DNA of 64,000 nucleotides. Source: Streptomyces sp. NBC_01016. Its GTDB lineage: Bacteria > Actinomycetota > Actinomycetes > Streptomycetales > Streptomycetaceae. A program made the position numbers and the translations under genes. The notes beneath the pieces were generated by a model. It did no database searches. It worked only from the letters and a program-made list of their open reading frames with translations, and was not told the origin of the DNA. Of this stretch, positions 15,988-24,898 are shown piece by piece; position 1 is the first letter of the stretch; every line of letters starts with the position of its first letter. The stretch lies in assembly GCF_026341035.1 (NCBI RefSeq), contig NZ_JAPEOQ010000002.1:1984001-2048000 (forward strand). The letters are read 5' to 3'.

Positions 15988-18921
15988 TCACACGCGGGCT
16001 GCACCGCGCCGCGTCGCCCGCTCCAGCTCGACCAGTACGGAGTAGTACGAGCGGCCCGTCGCATGGTCCATGCCGACCTCGCACATCCGGTTCGCCGACA
16101 GATGGGCGTCGTATGTGCGGGACGTGACCTCCGCGGCCTCCTTCGCCGTGGCGGACTCGGTCAGCTCCTTGTGGAGCATGCCTCGGTCGCCCGCGAAGCC
16201 GCAGCAACCCGCGTCGTCCGGCAGCACCACCTCGTCGGCGCAGGCCTCGGCCAGGGCTCTCAACTGGCCGACGTCGCCCAGGTGTTCCATGGAGCACGTC
16301 GGGTGCAGCACGGCCGAGCCGATCGTGCGCTCGATGGTGAGTCGCGGCAGCAGTTCCTCCGCGGCCCAGACCAGGGAGTCCACGATGGTCAGCTCCGCGT
16401 GCAACTCCCTGTTGTCGTCGGTGAGATACGGCACCACCTCGTGCGCGATGCCCAGCGTGCACGAGGAGGCGTCCACCACGAGGGGAAGCCGGCCGCCCCC
16501 GGTCCAGGCCCAGGCCGCCTCGACGATCCGGTTCGCCATCACCGTGTTGCCCTCGTCGTAGCCCTTGGAGTGCCAGATCGTGGCGCAGCACGTCCCGGCC
16601 ACATCGTTCGGGATCCACACCGGCTTGCCCGCGCGCGCGGAGACCGCGACAACGGCCTGAGGCAGCGATACGTCGCCGGGGGTGCCGAAAATGCGGTTCA
16701 CGCACGCCGGGTAGTAGACGGCCGTGGCCCCCACGCGCGCGGTACGCGGTAGCTTCCGGGCCGCCGCGGCAGGTACCTCCGGCAGCCATTCCGGCACCAG
16801 GTCCGGCCGAACGGCCTTGCGCGCGGCGCCCGTCACGGCACTCAGGAGGCGGTCACCGATCTTGTCGGCGGCCGCCACGGCGAGCCGGGCCGAGGTCTCC
16901 ACGGCCTTGAAGTTCTTCGCGACGAGCGCGGCCGTCCGCTCTTCGCGCGGCGAGTGACGGGCGTGCCGGAAGGTCTTCATGAACGCCCCCGTGTCGATGC
17001 CGACCGGGCAGGCCAGCTTGCACGTGGAGTCGCCGGCGCAGGTGTCCACGGCGTCGTACCCGTAGGCGTCGATCAGCTCGTCCTCCACCGGTGAACCGGA
17101 CGGCTGGCGCATCATCTCGCGGCGCAGCACGATCCGCTGACGCGGCGTGGTCGTCAAGTCCTCGCTGGGGCACGTGGGTTCGCAGAAGCCGCACTCGATG
17201 CACGGGTCGGCGATCAGCTCCACCTTTGGGATCGTCTTGAGGCCCCGCAGATGGGCCTTCGGGTCGCGGTCCAGCACGATGCGCGGCGCGAGCACCCCGT
17301 CCGGGTCGATGACCTGCTTGGTGCGCCACATCAACTCCGTTGCCTTGGAGCCCCATTCGAGCTCCAGGAAGGGGGCGATATTGCGGCCCGTCGCGTGCTC
17401 CGCCTTCAGGGAGCCGTCGAACCGGTCGACCGTGAGGCGGCAGAACTCGTCCATGAACGCCGCGTACCGCTCCACGTCCTCCGGCTTCGCCGCGTCGAAC
17501 GCCAGCAGGAAGTGCAGATTGCCGTGCGCCGCGTGCCCCGCCACCGCCGCGTCGAAGCCGTGCCGTGTCTGCAGTTCGAGCAGCGCCTCGCACGCCTCCG
17601 CGAGCCGCGAGGGCGGCACCGCGAAGTCCTCCGTGATGAGCGTGGTGCCCGAAGGGCGCGAGCCGCCGACCGCCGTCACGAACGCCTTGCGCGCCTTCCA
17701 GTAGCCCCCGATGGTCTTCGCGTCCCGCGTGAACTCATTGGTCACCGAGGTCACGGGCGAGACGAGTTCGAGACCTTCGAGGGCCTTCGCCGCCGCCTTC
17801 TCGTAGGTGGCCTGGGTCTTCTCGTCCGGGGCGCGGAACTCCACCAGCAGCGCCGTCGTCTCCTTGGGCAGCTCGGCCCAGTCCTGCGGCACACCCTGCA
17901 CGCTGACCGAGGCGCGCAACGTATTGCCGTCCACCAGCTCCACGGCCAGGGCGCCCGCCTCGTTGAACACCGGCACCGCCGCCGCGGCCGCGGTCAGGGA
18001 GGGGAAGAACAGCAGCGCCGTCGACACCTTCCGGTCCAACGGCAGGGTGTCGAAGACGACTTCGGAGATGAACCCGAAGGTGCCCTCCGAGCCCACCATG
18101 AGGCCGCGCATGATCTGCACCGGGGTCTCGCCGTCCAGGAAGGCGTCCAGCCGGTAGCCGTTCGTGTTCTTGATCTCGTACTTGGCGCGGATCCTGCGGG
18201 TGAGCTCGGCGTCCTCCTCGATCTCTCGCTTGATCGCCAACAGGGCCTCGCAGAGCGCCGGTTCGGCGTGCGCCAGATCCTCATTTGCGCGCGGGTCGCC
18301 CGTGTCGACGACCGTGCCGGACGGCAGCACAAAGGTGAGGGAGGAGACCATCCGGTACGAATTCCGGGTCGTGCCCGCCGTCATCCCCGACGCGTTGTTC
18401 GCCACCACTCCGCCCACCGTGCAGGCGATCGCGCTCGCCGGGTCGGGGCCGAGTACGCGCCCGTGCCGCGCAAGCGTCGCGTTCGCCCGCACGATGGTGG
18501 TGCCGGGGCCGATCCGCGCGCGCGAACCGTCGCCGAGCACCTCGATGCCCGCCCAGAACCTGCGGACGTCCACGAGGATGTCCTCGCCCTGCGCCTGCCC
18601 GTTCAGCGACGTGCCCGCCGCGCGGAAGACGACCTCGCGGCCCTTGCCGTGCGCGTAGGAGAGCACCGCCGACACGTCGTCGATGTCCTCGGCGACCACC
18701 ACGACCTGCGGCACGAAGCGGTACGGGCTGGCGTCCGACGCGTAGCGCACCAGGTCCGAGATCTTGGTGAGCACCTTGTCCGCGCCGAGCAGCCGCGTCA
18801 GCTCCGAGCGCAACGGCTCGGGCGTGCCACCGGACTGCCGGTCCGCGACCCGGTCGGGCGCAGGCCCCGACGGACGGGCTCCGGGACGCAGGGCTTCCGG
18901 CTTCGGCTCCAGCAGCGGCAT
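15988..18921 (-). CDS. FAD-linked oxidase / Fe-S protein fusion, D-lactate (2-hydroxyacid) dehydrogenase type
   Basis: A 977-residue fusion. Residues about 40-260 form the FAD_binding_4 (PCMH) domain (FRAAGTSLNGQAQGEDI; CTVGGVVANNASGM); 270-540 the FAD-oxidase C domain (VAGHAAHGNLHFLL; EHATGRN). Next come two 4Fe-4S clusters (CIECGFCEPTCPS; CAGDSTCKLACPVG) and a CCG-type domain (GTCCATIWHSKGY; DAGCCGFAGDRG). This is the D-lactate dehydrogenase/GlcD-GlcF fusion layout seen in actinobacteria, oxidising D-lactate or related hydroxyacids and passing electrons to quinones. The start at 18921 sits 17 bases from a six-unit tandem repeat that probably contains its promoter. A MarR gene lies upstream on the same strand. 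Confidence 0.9.
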   Translation of the reverse strand: MPLLEPKPEALRPGARPSGPAPDRVADRQSGGTPEPLRSELTRLLGADKVLTKISDLVRYASDASPYRFVPQVVVVAEDIDDVSAVLSYAHGKGREVVFRAAGTSLNGQAQGEDILVDVRRFWAGIEVLGDGSRARIGPGTTIVRANATLARHGRVLGPDPASAIACTVGGVVANNASGMTAGTTRNSYRMVSSLTFVLPSGTVVDTGDPRANEDLAHAEPALCEALLAIKREIEEDAELTRRIRAKYEIKNTNGYRLDAFLDGETPVQIMRGLMVGSEGTFGFISEVVFDTLPLDRKVSTALLFFPSLTAAAAAVPVFNEAGALAVELVDGNTLRASVSVQGVPQDWAELPKETTALLVEFRAPDEKTQATYEKAAAKALEGLELVSPVTSVTNEFTRDAKTIGGYWKARKAFVTAVGGSRPSGTTLITEDFAVPPSRLAEACEALLELQTRHGFDAAVAGHAAHGNLHFLLAFDAAKPEDVERYAAFMDEFCRLTVDRFDGSLKAEHATGRNIAPFLELEWGSKATELMWRTKQVIDPDGVLAPRIVLDRDPKAHLRGLKTIPKVELIADPCIECGFCEPTCPSEDLTTTPRQRIVLRREMMRQPSGSPVEDELIDAYGYDAVDTCAGDSTCKLACPVGIDTGAFMKTFRHARHSPREERTAALVAKNFKAVETSARLAVAAADKIGDRLLSAVTGAARKAVRPDLVPEWLPEVPAAAARKLPRTARVGATAVYYPACVNRIFGTPGDVSLPQAVVAVSARAGKPVWIPNDVAGTCCATIWHSKGYDEGNTVMANRIVEAAWAWTGGGRLPLVVDASSCTLGIAHEVVPYLTDDNRELHAELTIVDSLVWAAEELLPRLTIERTIGSAVLHPTCSMEHLGDVGQLRALAEACADEVVLPDDAGCCGFAGDRGMLHKELTESATAKEAAEVTSRTYDAHLSANRMCEVGMDHATGRSYYSVLVELERATRRGAARV

Positions 18922-18937
18922 GGCCTCTCCTCGATCG

Positions 18938-19039
18938 CTATCAGTACTCCGGCGCTGTCAGTACCCCGGCAATGTCAGTACCCCGGCTCTGTCAGTGCAG
19001 CGGCACTGTCAGTGCTGCGGCGCGGTCAGCACTCCGGTG
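18938..19039. repeat. Six tandem 17-bp repeats upstream of the lactate dehydrogenase-type gene
   Basis: Six head-to-tail units of exactly 17 bp. The best units (2 and 3) read (C/A)TGTCAGTACCCCGGC(A/T); the others vary mainly at the ACCCC block. The array fills the gap between the marR stop and the dehydrogenase start, and its last unit encodes the last codons and stop of marR. Spacing of 17 bp is about 1.6 helical turns. The array could be a cluster of regulator sites or a slippage-prone minisatellite. Confidence 0.85.
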
Positions 19040-19469
19040 TGCGCGGGGGCTCGAACAGCGCGTTCAGCAAGACCGTCAGCTGCGCGCGCTGCTCTTTGTC
19101 CAACGGTGCCAGGATCTCCTCTGCCGCCGCGCGGCGCGCGCTGCGCAGCTCCCGCAGGGCGGCCCGGCCCTTGTCGGTGAGCTCGATGCGGATCACCCGG
19201 CGGTTCGTGGGATCCGGCGCACGGCGCACCAGATCGGCCGCCTCCAGGCCGTCCACCGTCGTCGTCACGGCGCGCGGGACCACCTCGAGCCGCTGCGCGA
19301 GATCGGCCATGCGCGGCGGCGTCTCGTAGTGCACCAGCGTGCGCAGCAGCCGGGACTGCGCGGGCGTGATCCCGACCGGCTCCAGCTGGCGCCGCTGTAT
19401 CCGCTGCAGGCGGCGGGTCAGCCGCAGCAGCTGCTCGGCGAGGAAACCGTCGGCGTCCGGTGTCTTCAT
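19026..19469 (-). CDS. MarR-family transcriptional regulator
   Basis: A 147-residue MarR regulator. The wHTH runs about residues 33-100: ITPAQSRLLRTLVHYETPPRMADLAQRLEV, recognition helix VPRAVTTTVDGLEAADLV, wing RRAPDPTNRRVIRIELTDKG. It is divergent from the ABC exporter gene at 19608, and a perfect 8-bp inverted repeat lies in the shared promoter region, so it probably represses both itself and the exporter until a ligand binds. Its 3' end runs into the 17-bp repeat array. Confidence 0.93.
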   Translation of the reverse strand: MKTPDADGFLAEQLLRLTRRLQRIQRRQLEPVGITPAQSRLLRTLVHYETPPRMADLAQRLEVVPRAVTTTVDGLEAADLVRRAPDPTNRRVIRIELTDKGRAALRELRSARRAAAEEILAPLDKEQRAQLTVLLNALFEPPRTPEC

Positions 19470-19493
19470 GCCGGGAACATTAGCAGGACCTTG

Positions 19494-19520
19494 TGCATTG
19501 TGAATAGAGGTAACAATGCA
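19494..19520. promoter_or_regulatory. Probable MarR operator
   Basis: Perfect inverted repeat TGCATTGT (19494-19501) / ACAATGCA (19513-19520) with an 11-base spacer, between the divergent marR and ABC exporter genes and 25 bases from the marR start codon. It is AT-rich relative to its surroundings. Half-sites like this are typical MarR targets. Confidence 0.7.
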
Positions 19521-19607
19521 TTATGCTCCTCGAGTCGAACTCGACTGCTGCCCCGTCGGTACCCGATGAGTGGCGCGTGCCGAGTTCCCTCTATGCCTAG
19601 GAGGCCC

Positions 19608-21422
19608 ATGCCCCGCGACGAAATCCGCTGGACGCCGCCCCCCGATGCCGACGCATCGGGGCAGCCGCGGCAGATCCGCCGCATCCTGTCCCTGTTCCGC
19701 CCCTACCGCGGCCGCCTCGCCCTCGTCGGGCTGCTCGTCGGCGCCGCCTCGCTGGTCACGGTCGCGACACCGTTCCTGCTCAAGGAGATCCTCGACGTCG
19801 CCATCCCGCAGGGTCGCACCGGGCTGCTCAGCCTGCTCGCCCTCGGCATGATCGTCAGCGCCGTCGTGACGAGCGTCTTCGGCGTCCTGCAGACGCTGAT
19901 CTCGACGACGGTCGGCCAGCGCGTCATGCACGATCTGCGCACCGCCGTCTACGGCCGGCTGCAGAGCATGTCCCTCGCCTTCTTCACCAAGACCCGCACC
20001 GGCGAGGTCCAGTCCCGCATCGCCAACGACATCGGCGGCATGCAGGCGACCGTGACCTCCACCGCGACCTCCCTCGTCTCGAACCTGACGAGCGTCGTCG
20101 CCACGGTCATCGCGATGATCGCCCTGGACTGGCGCCTGACGATCGTCTCCCTGCTCCTGCTGCCGATCTTCGTGTGGATCAGCCGCCGGGTCGGCCGCGA
20201 GCGCAAGAAGATCGCCACACAGCGCCAGAAGCAGATGGCCGCGATGGCCGCCACGGTCACCGAGTCGCTCTCCGTCAGCGGCATCCTGCTCGGCCGCACC
20301 ATGGGCCGAGCCGACTCCCTCACCAAGTCCTTCGCCGACGAGTCGGACGAACTGGTCGGCCTGGAGGTCAGGTCGAACATGGCGGGGCGCTGGCGGATGG
20401 CCGTCATCAGCATCGTCATGGCCGCCATGCCCGCGGTCATCTACTGGGCGGCCGGCATCGCCCTGCACTTCGGCGGCCCCACCGTCTCCATCGGCACGCT
20501 CGTCGCGTTCGTCTCGCTGCAGCAGGGCCTGTTCCGGCCGACCGTGAGCCTGCTGCAGACCGGCGTCCAGATCCAGACCTCGCTCGCCCTGTTCCAGCGC
20601 ATCTTCGAGTACCTGGACCTGCCGGTCGACATCACCGAGCGCGAGGACCCGGTCCGCCTCGACACCGTCAAGGGCGAGGTCCGCTTCGAGAACGTCGAGT
20701 TCCGCTACGACAGCGACGACGAGCGGCAGAGCGCGATCCTCGACGGCATCGACCTCACCGTCCCCGCAGGCGGCAGCCTCGCCGTGGTCGGCCCCACCGG
20801 CTCCGGCAAGTCCACGCTCAGCTATCTGGTGCCGCGGCTCTACGACGTCACGGGCGGGCGCGTGACGCTCGACGGGGTCGACGTCCGCGACCTGGACTTC
20901 GACACCCTCGCGCGCGCGATCGGCGTGGTCTCCCAGGAGACGTATCTGTTCCATGCCTCGGTGGCCGAGAACCTGCGGTTCGCCAAGCCCGACGCGACCG
21001 ACGAGGAGCTGTACGCGGCGGCCCGCGCGGCCCAGATCCACGAGCACATAGCCGCTCTCCCGGACGGCTACGACACCGTGGTCGGCGAGCGCGGCCACCG
21101 CTTCTCCGGAGGCGAGAAGCAGCGCCTGGCGATCGCCCGCACCATTCTGCGGGACCCGCCGGTGCTCATCCTCGACGAGGCGACCAGTGCGCTCGACACC
21201 CGCACCGAGCACGCCGTACAGGAAGCCATCGACGCGCTCTCGGCCAACCGCACGACGCTCACGATCGCGCACCGTCTCTCCACGGTCCGCGGCGCCGAGC
21301 AGATCGTGGTCCTGGACTCCGGGCGAATAGCCGAGCGCGGCACGCACGAGGAACTGCTCGGCCAGGAGGGCCGCTACGCGGCGCTCGTGCGGCGGGACGC
21401 GCGCGTGGAAGCGGCCGCGTGA
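19608..21422 (+). CDS. ABC exporter, fused permease/ATPase (MdlB/MsbA-like)
   Basis: A 604-residue half-transporter, likely a homodimer. The six-helix membrane domain covers about residues 30-330. The ATPase domain (about 355-595) has Walker A GPTGSGKST, Q-loop VVSQETYLFH, signature FSGGEKQRLAIAR, Walker B LILDEAT and switch His in IAHRLST, all intact. The ATG at 19608 has TAGGAGG five bases upstream, a near-perfect ribosome site. It is divergent from marR and probably derepressed by the MarR ligand, suggesting drug or toxic-metabolite efflux. Confidence 0.93.
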   Translation: MPRDEIRWTPPPDADASGQPRQIRRILSLFRPYRGRLALVGLLVGAASLVTVATPFLLKEILDVAIPQGRTGLLSLLALGMIVSAVVTSVFGVLQTLISTTVGQRVMHDLRTAVYGRLQSMSLAFFTKTRTGEVQSRIANDIGGMQATVTSTATSLVSNLTSVVATVIAMIALDWRLTIVSLLLLPIFVWISRRVGRERKKIATQRQKQMAAMAATVTESLSVSGILLGRTMGRADSLTKSFADESDELVGLEVRSNMAGRWRMAVISIVMAAMPAVIYWAAGIALHFGGPTVSIGTLVAFVSLQQGLFRPTVSLLQTGVQIQTSLALFQRIFEYLDLPVDITEREDPVRLDTVKGEVRFENVEFRYDSDDERQSAILDGIDLTVPAGGSLAVVGPTGSGKSTLSYLVPRLYDVTGGRVTLDGVDVRDLDFDTLARAIGVVSQETYLFHASVAENLRFAKPDATDEELYAAARAAQIHEHIAALPDGYDTVVGERGHRFSGGEKQRLAIARTILRDPPVLILDEATSALDTRTEHAVQEAIDALSANRTTLTIAHRLSTVRGAEQIVVLDSGRIAERGTHEELLGQEGRYAALVRRDARVEAAA

Positions 21423-21542
21423 CGGGAGTTGTGCCCGGGCCGCCATGACATCGGCGCGAACAGTGGGGAGAGAGTCCGTGAGGGAGTCAAGGAGGGCAGA
21501 GATATGTCAGGGATGTTCTGACGCAGGGGTTACCGTTCCGGC

Positions 21543-22391
21543 ATGCAGACCGAGACTCCGCGACGGAGCACGACGCGAATCACGCGCCGAGGACGCGTCG
21601 CCATGACGGTGACCGGGGCCGTCGTGGCGGCAACCGCCGTCGCGGTGTCATTGGCCCTGGCGGGCGGGGACGAGTCGAACCGGGTTCTGACCATCCCGGA
21701 GGGCTGGCGTTCGGGCCAGGTGTACGAGGCCGTCGACAAGGCGCTCGACGTCCCGGCCGGCACCACGAAGAAGGCCGCGCCCAAGGCCCACCTCAAGCTT
21801 CCGGGCGACGCGGGTGGCAACGCCGAGGGCTACCTCTTCCCGGCGACGTATCCCTTGAACGACAAGTCGACCCCGCAGTCGGTCCTTTCGTACATGGTCG
21901 ACACGGCGAACAAGAGGTTCGGCGGCGGCAGCGGCAGCGGTAGCGGAACGACCGCGGGCGCCGAGCGCAACGCCGTCAACCCGTACCAGCGCGTCATCAT
22001 CGCGAGCATCGTGCAGGCCGAGGCGGACAACAAGGAGGACATGGACAGGGTCGCCCGCGTCATATACAACCGGCTCGATCACGACATGCCGCTGCAGATG
22101 GACTCCACCATCAACTACGCGCTCGGCCGCTCCACGTTGGACACCACCCACGACGACACGAAGATCAACAACCCGTACAACACCTACGCGCGCAAGGGGC
22201 TGCCGCCCACCCCGATCGGCAATCCGGGGGAGCAGGCGATGGAGGCGGCCACCAGCCCGGCGTCGGGTGACTGGCTGTACTTCGTGACGGTCAAGCCGGG
22301 GGACACGCGCTTCACCGCGGACCTGGGCGAGCAGGAGAAGAACGTGGCGGAGTTCAACGAGAACCAGGCGAAGGCCAAGAAGGACGGTTGA
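21543..22391 (+). CDS. MltG/YceG-like endolytic transglycosylase family protein
   Basis: A 282-residue membrane-anchored protein with one N-terminal helix (residues about 19-41). The YceG/MltG core is visible: VLTIPEGWRSGQVYEAV, GYLFPATYPL, ASIVQAEADNKEDM with the catalytic-type Glu, VIYNRLDHDMPLQMDSTINYALG, YNTYARKGLPPTPIGNPG and YFVTVKPGDTRF. A Gly/Ser stretch (about 120-132) replaces part of the usual linker. It is shorter than housekeeping MltG (over 340) because the LysM-like region is reduced, so it is probably an accessory paralogue. It stands alone, 120 bases after the ABC gene. Confidence 0.85.
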   Translation: MQTETPRRSTTRITRRGRVAMTVTGAVVAATAVAVSLALAGGDESNRVLTIPEGWRSGQVYEAVDKALDVPAGTTKKAAPKAHLKLPGDAGGNAEGYLFPATYPLNDKSTPQSVLSYMVDTANKRFGGGSGSGSGTTAGAERNAVNPYQRVIIASIVQAEADNKEDMDRVARVIYNRLDHDMPLQMDSTINYALGRSTLDTTHDDTKINNPYNTYARKGLPPTPIGNPGEQAMEAATSPASGDWLYFVTVKPGDTRFTADLGEQEKNVAEFNENQAKAKKDG

Positions 22392-22496
22392 CGGGCCCCG
22401 TCCTGGTGCCGGGATGCCGGGGTGCCGGCGGCGGGGGACCGCGGTGCCGAGGGGCTTGGGTGCTTAACCGGCAGGTGAGCGCCGACCCGCGTCGCC

Positions 22497-23636
22497 TCAC
22501 ACCGCGACCGACGTCCTGCGCCCCAGTAGCCGCTGAATGTCCCGGACCGCGGACCGCCCCGCGCGGTTCGCACCGATCGTGCTCGCCGACGGGCCGTAGC
22601 CGACCAGGTGGATGCGGGGATCGAGGGCCGCGCGCGTGCCCTCCATCCGGATCCCGCCGCCCGCTTCGCGCAGCTTCAGCGGCGCCAGATGCTCGATGGA
22701 GGCGCGGAACCCGGTGGCCCAGAGGATCACGTCGGCCGCCACCTCGTGCCCGTCGTCCCAGGCCACACCGGTCGGCGTGATCCGGTCGAACATGGGGTGC
22801 CGGTCGAGGACACCGTTCGCGCGGGCCGCGCGGATCGCGTCGTTCACCGGAAGCCCGGTCACCGACACCACACTCAGCGGCGCGAGCCCCTGACGTACCC
22901 GCTCCTCGACCGCCGCCACGGCGGCCCGCCCCGCCTCCTCGCCGAAGGGGCCCTCGCGGAAGACGGGCGGCCGGCGGGTGACCCAGGTTGTCGAGGCGGC
23001 GCCCGGAGCGATCTCCATCAGGTGCTGCGTCCCTGAGGCCCCGCCGCCCACCACCACGACGCGCTGACCTGCGAACTCCTCCGGCCCTTGGTACTGCGCG
23101 GTGTGCAACTGCCGCCCGCGGAAGGTCTCCTGCCCCGGATAACGCGGCCAGAACGGCCGGTCCCAGGTGCCCGTCGCATTGATCAGGGCGCGTGTCGACC
23201 ACACCCCGTCGGAGGTCTCGACGAGCAGCCGACCGTCCTCCCCTTCGCGCCCTTCGCGCCCCTCGCTTTCCTCGCGCACCGACCGCACGTCGACCGGGCG
23301 CCGTACGCGCAGATCGAAGGTCTCCTCGTACGAGGTGAAGTACCCGGAGATGACCTCCGAGGAGGGTCGCGCGGGGTCGGCGCCGGTCAGTTCCATGCCG
23401 GGCAGCGCGTGCATGCCGTGCACCTTGCCGTAGGTGAGCGAGGGCCACCGGAACTGCCAGGCGCCGCCGGGGCGGGGCGCGTGGTCGAGGACGACGAAGT
23501 CCCGCTCGGGCTCGAAGCCCACGCGGCGCAGGTGATAGGCGGCGGAAAGCCCTGCCTGGCCGGCGCCGATGACGACGACGTCGACTCGGCGCGGACCATC
23601 GGCGGAGGCGGCGTCTCGTACCCCGATGTCGTTCAC
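22497..23636 (-). CDS. Flavin-containing monooxygenase / pyridine nucleotide-disulfide oxidoreductase
   Basis: A 379-residue flavoprotein. The FAD site VVIGAGQAGLSAAYHL is near residues 21-36, the NADPH site VVVGGGASGTQHL is near 180-192, and the late motif DVILWATGFR matches the conserved ATG of class B-type monooxygenases. The GTG at 23636 is chosen by homology to the N-terminus; the ribosome site is weak (GGAG 11 bases upstream). It follows the ssuD gene by 88 bases on the same strand and is probably the last gene of the sulfonate operon, perhaps acting on another organosulfur compound. That role is inferred from position. Confidence 0.85.
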   Translation of the reverse strand: MNDIGVRDAASADGPRRVDVVVIGAGQAGLSAAYHLRRVGFEPERDFVVLDHAPRPGGAWQFRWPSLTYGKVHGMHALPGMELTGADPARPSSEVISGYFTSYEETFDLRVRRPVDVRSVREESEGREGREGEDGRLLVETSDGVWSTRALINATGTWDRPFWPRYPGQETFRGRQLHTAQYQGPEEFAGQRVVVVGGGASGTQHLMEIAPGAASTTWVTRRPPVFREGPFGEEAGRAAVAAVEERVRQGLAPLSVVSVTGLPVNDAIRAARANGVLDRHPMFDRITPTGVAWDDGHEVAADVILWATGFRASIEHLAPLKLREAGGGIRMEGTRAALDPRIHLVGYGPSASTIGANRAGRSAVRDIQRLLGRRTSVAV

Positions 23637-23724
23637 GTTTCTACTAACTCCATCGGAGCGCGAGATCTTCCCGCGTGCGCCGACCAGGAAACGAGCGCCC
23701 CCCGTCAGCGCTCGCCCGCGACCA

Positions 23725-24894
23725 TCAGCGCCCGCCCGCAACCGCCAGCGGCACACCGGACCGGCGCGCGACCGGCTCCACGAGCCCGCGTGCGGCCAGT
23801 TCGGGAATGACACCCTCCCCGAACCAGTACGCCTCCTCCAGATGCGGATACCCGGACAGCACGAAGTGCTCGATGCCGAGCGCGTGGTACTCCTCGATCC
23901 GGTCGGCGACATCGGCGTGGCTGCCGACGAGCGCCGTCCCGGCGCCACCGCGCACGAGACCGATCCCGGCCCACAGATTGGGCGAGATCTCCAGGCTCTT
24001 ACGCTCACCGCCGTGCAGCGCCAGCATCCGCTGCTGCCCGACCGACTCGCTGCGCCCGAGCGCGGCCTGCGCGGCGGCGACGGCCTCGGGGGAGAGGTCG
24101 TCGAGCAGCCGGTCCGCCGTGGCCCACGCGTCCCGCGCGGAGTCGCGCGAGATCGAGTGCAGCCGGATCCCGAACCGCACGGTGCGCCCCTCGTGCTCGG
24201 CGAGCGAACGGATCCAGTCGATCTTCTCCTTCACCTGCTGCGGTGGCTCGCCCCACGTCAGATACACATCGGAGTGCCGCGCCGCGACCGGCCCCGCGGC
24301 GGCCGACGAGCCACCGAAGAAGATCTCCGGCCGCGGATCCGGCGGAAGCGCCGTGTAGCCGCCGTCGACCCGGTAGTGCTCCCCGGCGAAGTCGAACGGC
24401 TCCTGCGAGCTGCCGCCCCACACGCCACGCACCACCGAAAGGAACTCGTCGGTGCGTGCATAGCGCTGATCGTGGTCGAGATGGTCGCCGAAGCGCCGCT
24501 GCTCGGCCGAGTCACCACCGGTGACGACATTGAGCAAGAGCCTTCCGTTCGTGAGGCGTTGATACGTCGACGCCATCTGCGCGGCGAGCGTCGGCGAGAT
24601 CACCCCGGGCCGGAACGCCACGAGGAACTTCAGGCGCTCGGTGTGCTGGGCGAGCGCGACCGTCGTCAGCCACGCGTCCTCGCACCACGTCCCGGTCGGA
24701 GTGAGCACGGCCTTGAAGCCCAACTGCTCGGCCGCCTTGGCGATTTGAACGAGATAGTCGAGGTCGGGCGCGCGCACTCCGGAGATCGGCCCGCCCGGCG
24801 AACGCTCAAGTGCCCCGCCGCTGAAGGCGTGCCGGTCGACGAGGGTGCGTCCGTCGCCGCCGGTCGGCAGGAACCAGTGCAGATGAACGTTCAT
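23725..24894 (-). CDS. ssuD: FMNH2-dependent alkanesulfonate monooxygenase (SsuD-like)
   Basis: A 389-residue luciferase-like (LLM) flavin monooxygenase. The start MNVHLHWFLPTGGDGR, GFKAVLTPTGTWCEDAW, KFLVAFRPGVISPTL, LLLNVVTGGD and SVVRGVWGG match SsuD, which cleaves alkanesulfonates to aldehyde and sulfite. Length agrees with SsuD (about 380). The ATG lies four bases after the ssuA stop, so the two are coupled. No flavin reductase (ssuE) gene is visible nearby, so FMNH2 must come from elsewhere. Confidence 0.93.
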   Translation of the reverse strand: MNVHLHWFLPTGGDGRTLVDRHAFSGGALERSPGGPISGVRAPDLDYLVQIAKAAEQLGFKAVLTPTGTWCEDAWLTTVALAQHTERLKFLVAFRPGVISPTLAAQMASTYQRLTNGRLLLNVVTGGDSAEQRRFGDHLDHDQRYARTDEFLSVVRGVWGGSSQEPFDFAGEHYRVDGGYTALPPDPRPEIFFGGSSAAAGPVAARHSDVYLTWGEPPQQVKEKIDWIRSLAEHEGRTVRFGIRLHSISRDSARDAWATADRLLDDLSPEAVAAAQAALGRSESVGQQRMLALHGGERKSLEISPNLWAGIGLVRGGAGTALVGSHADVADRIEEYHALGIEHFVLSGYPHLEEAYWFGEGVIPELAARGLVEPVARRSGVPLAVAGGR

Positions 24895-24898
24895 GGGT

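Noticed and set aside
18938..19039. CRISPR array
   Set aside because: The 17-bp units are directly adjacent with no unique spacers, and no cas genes are present.
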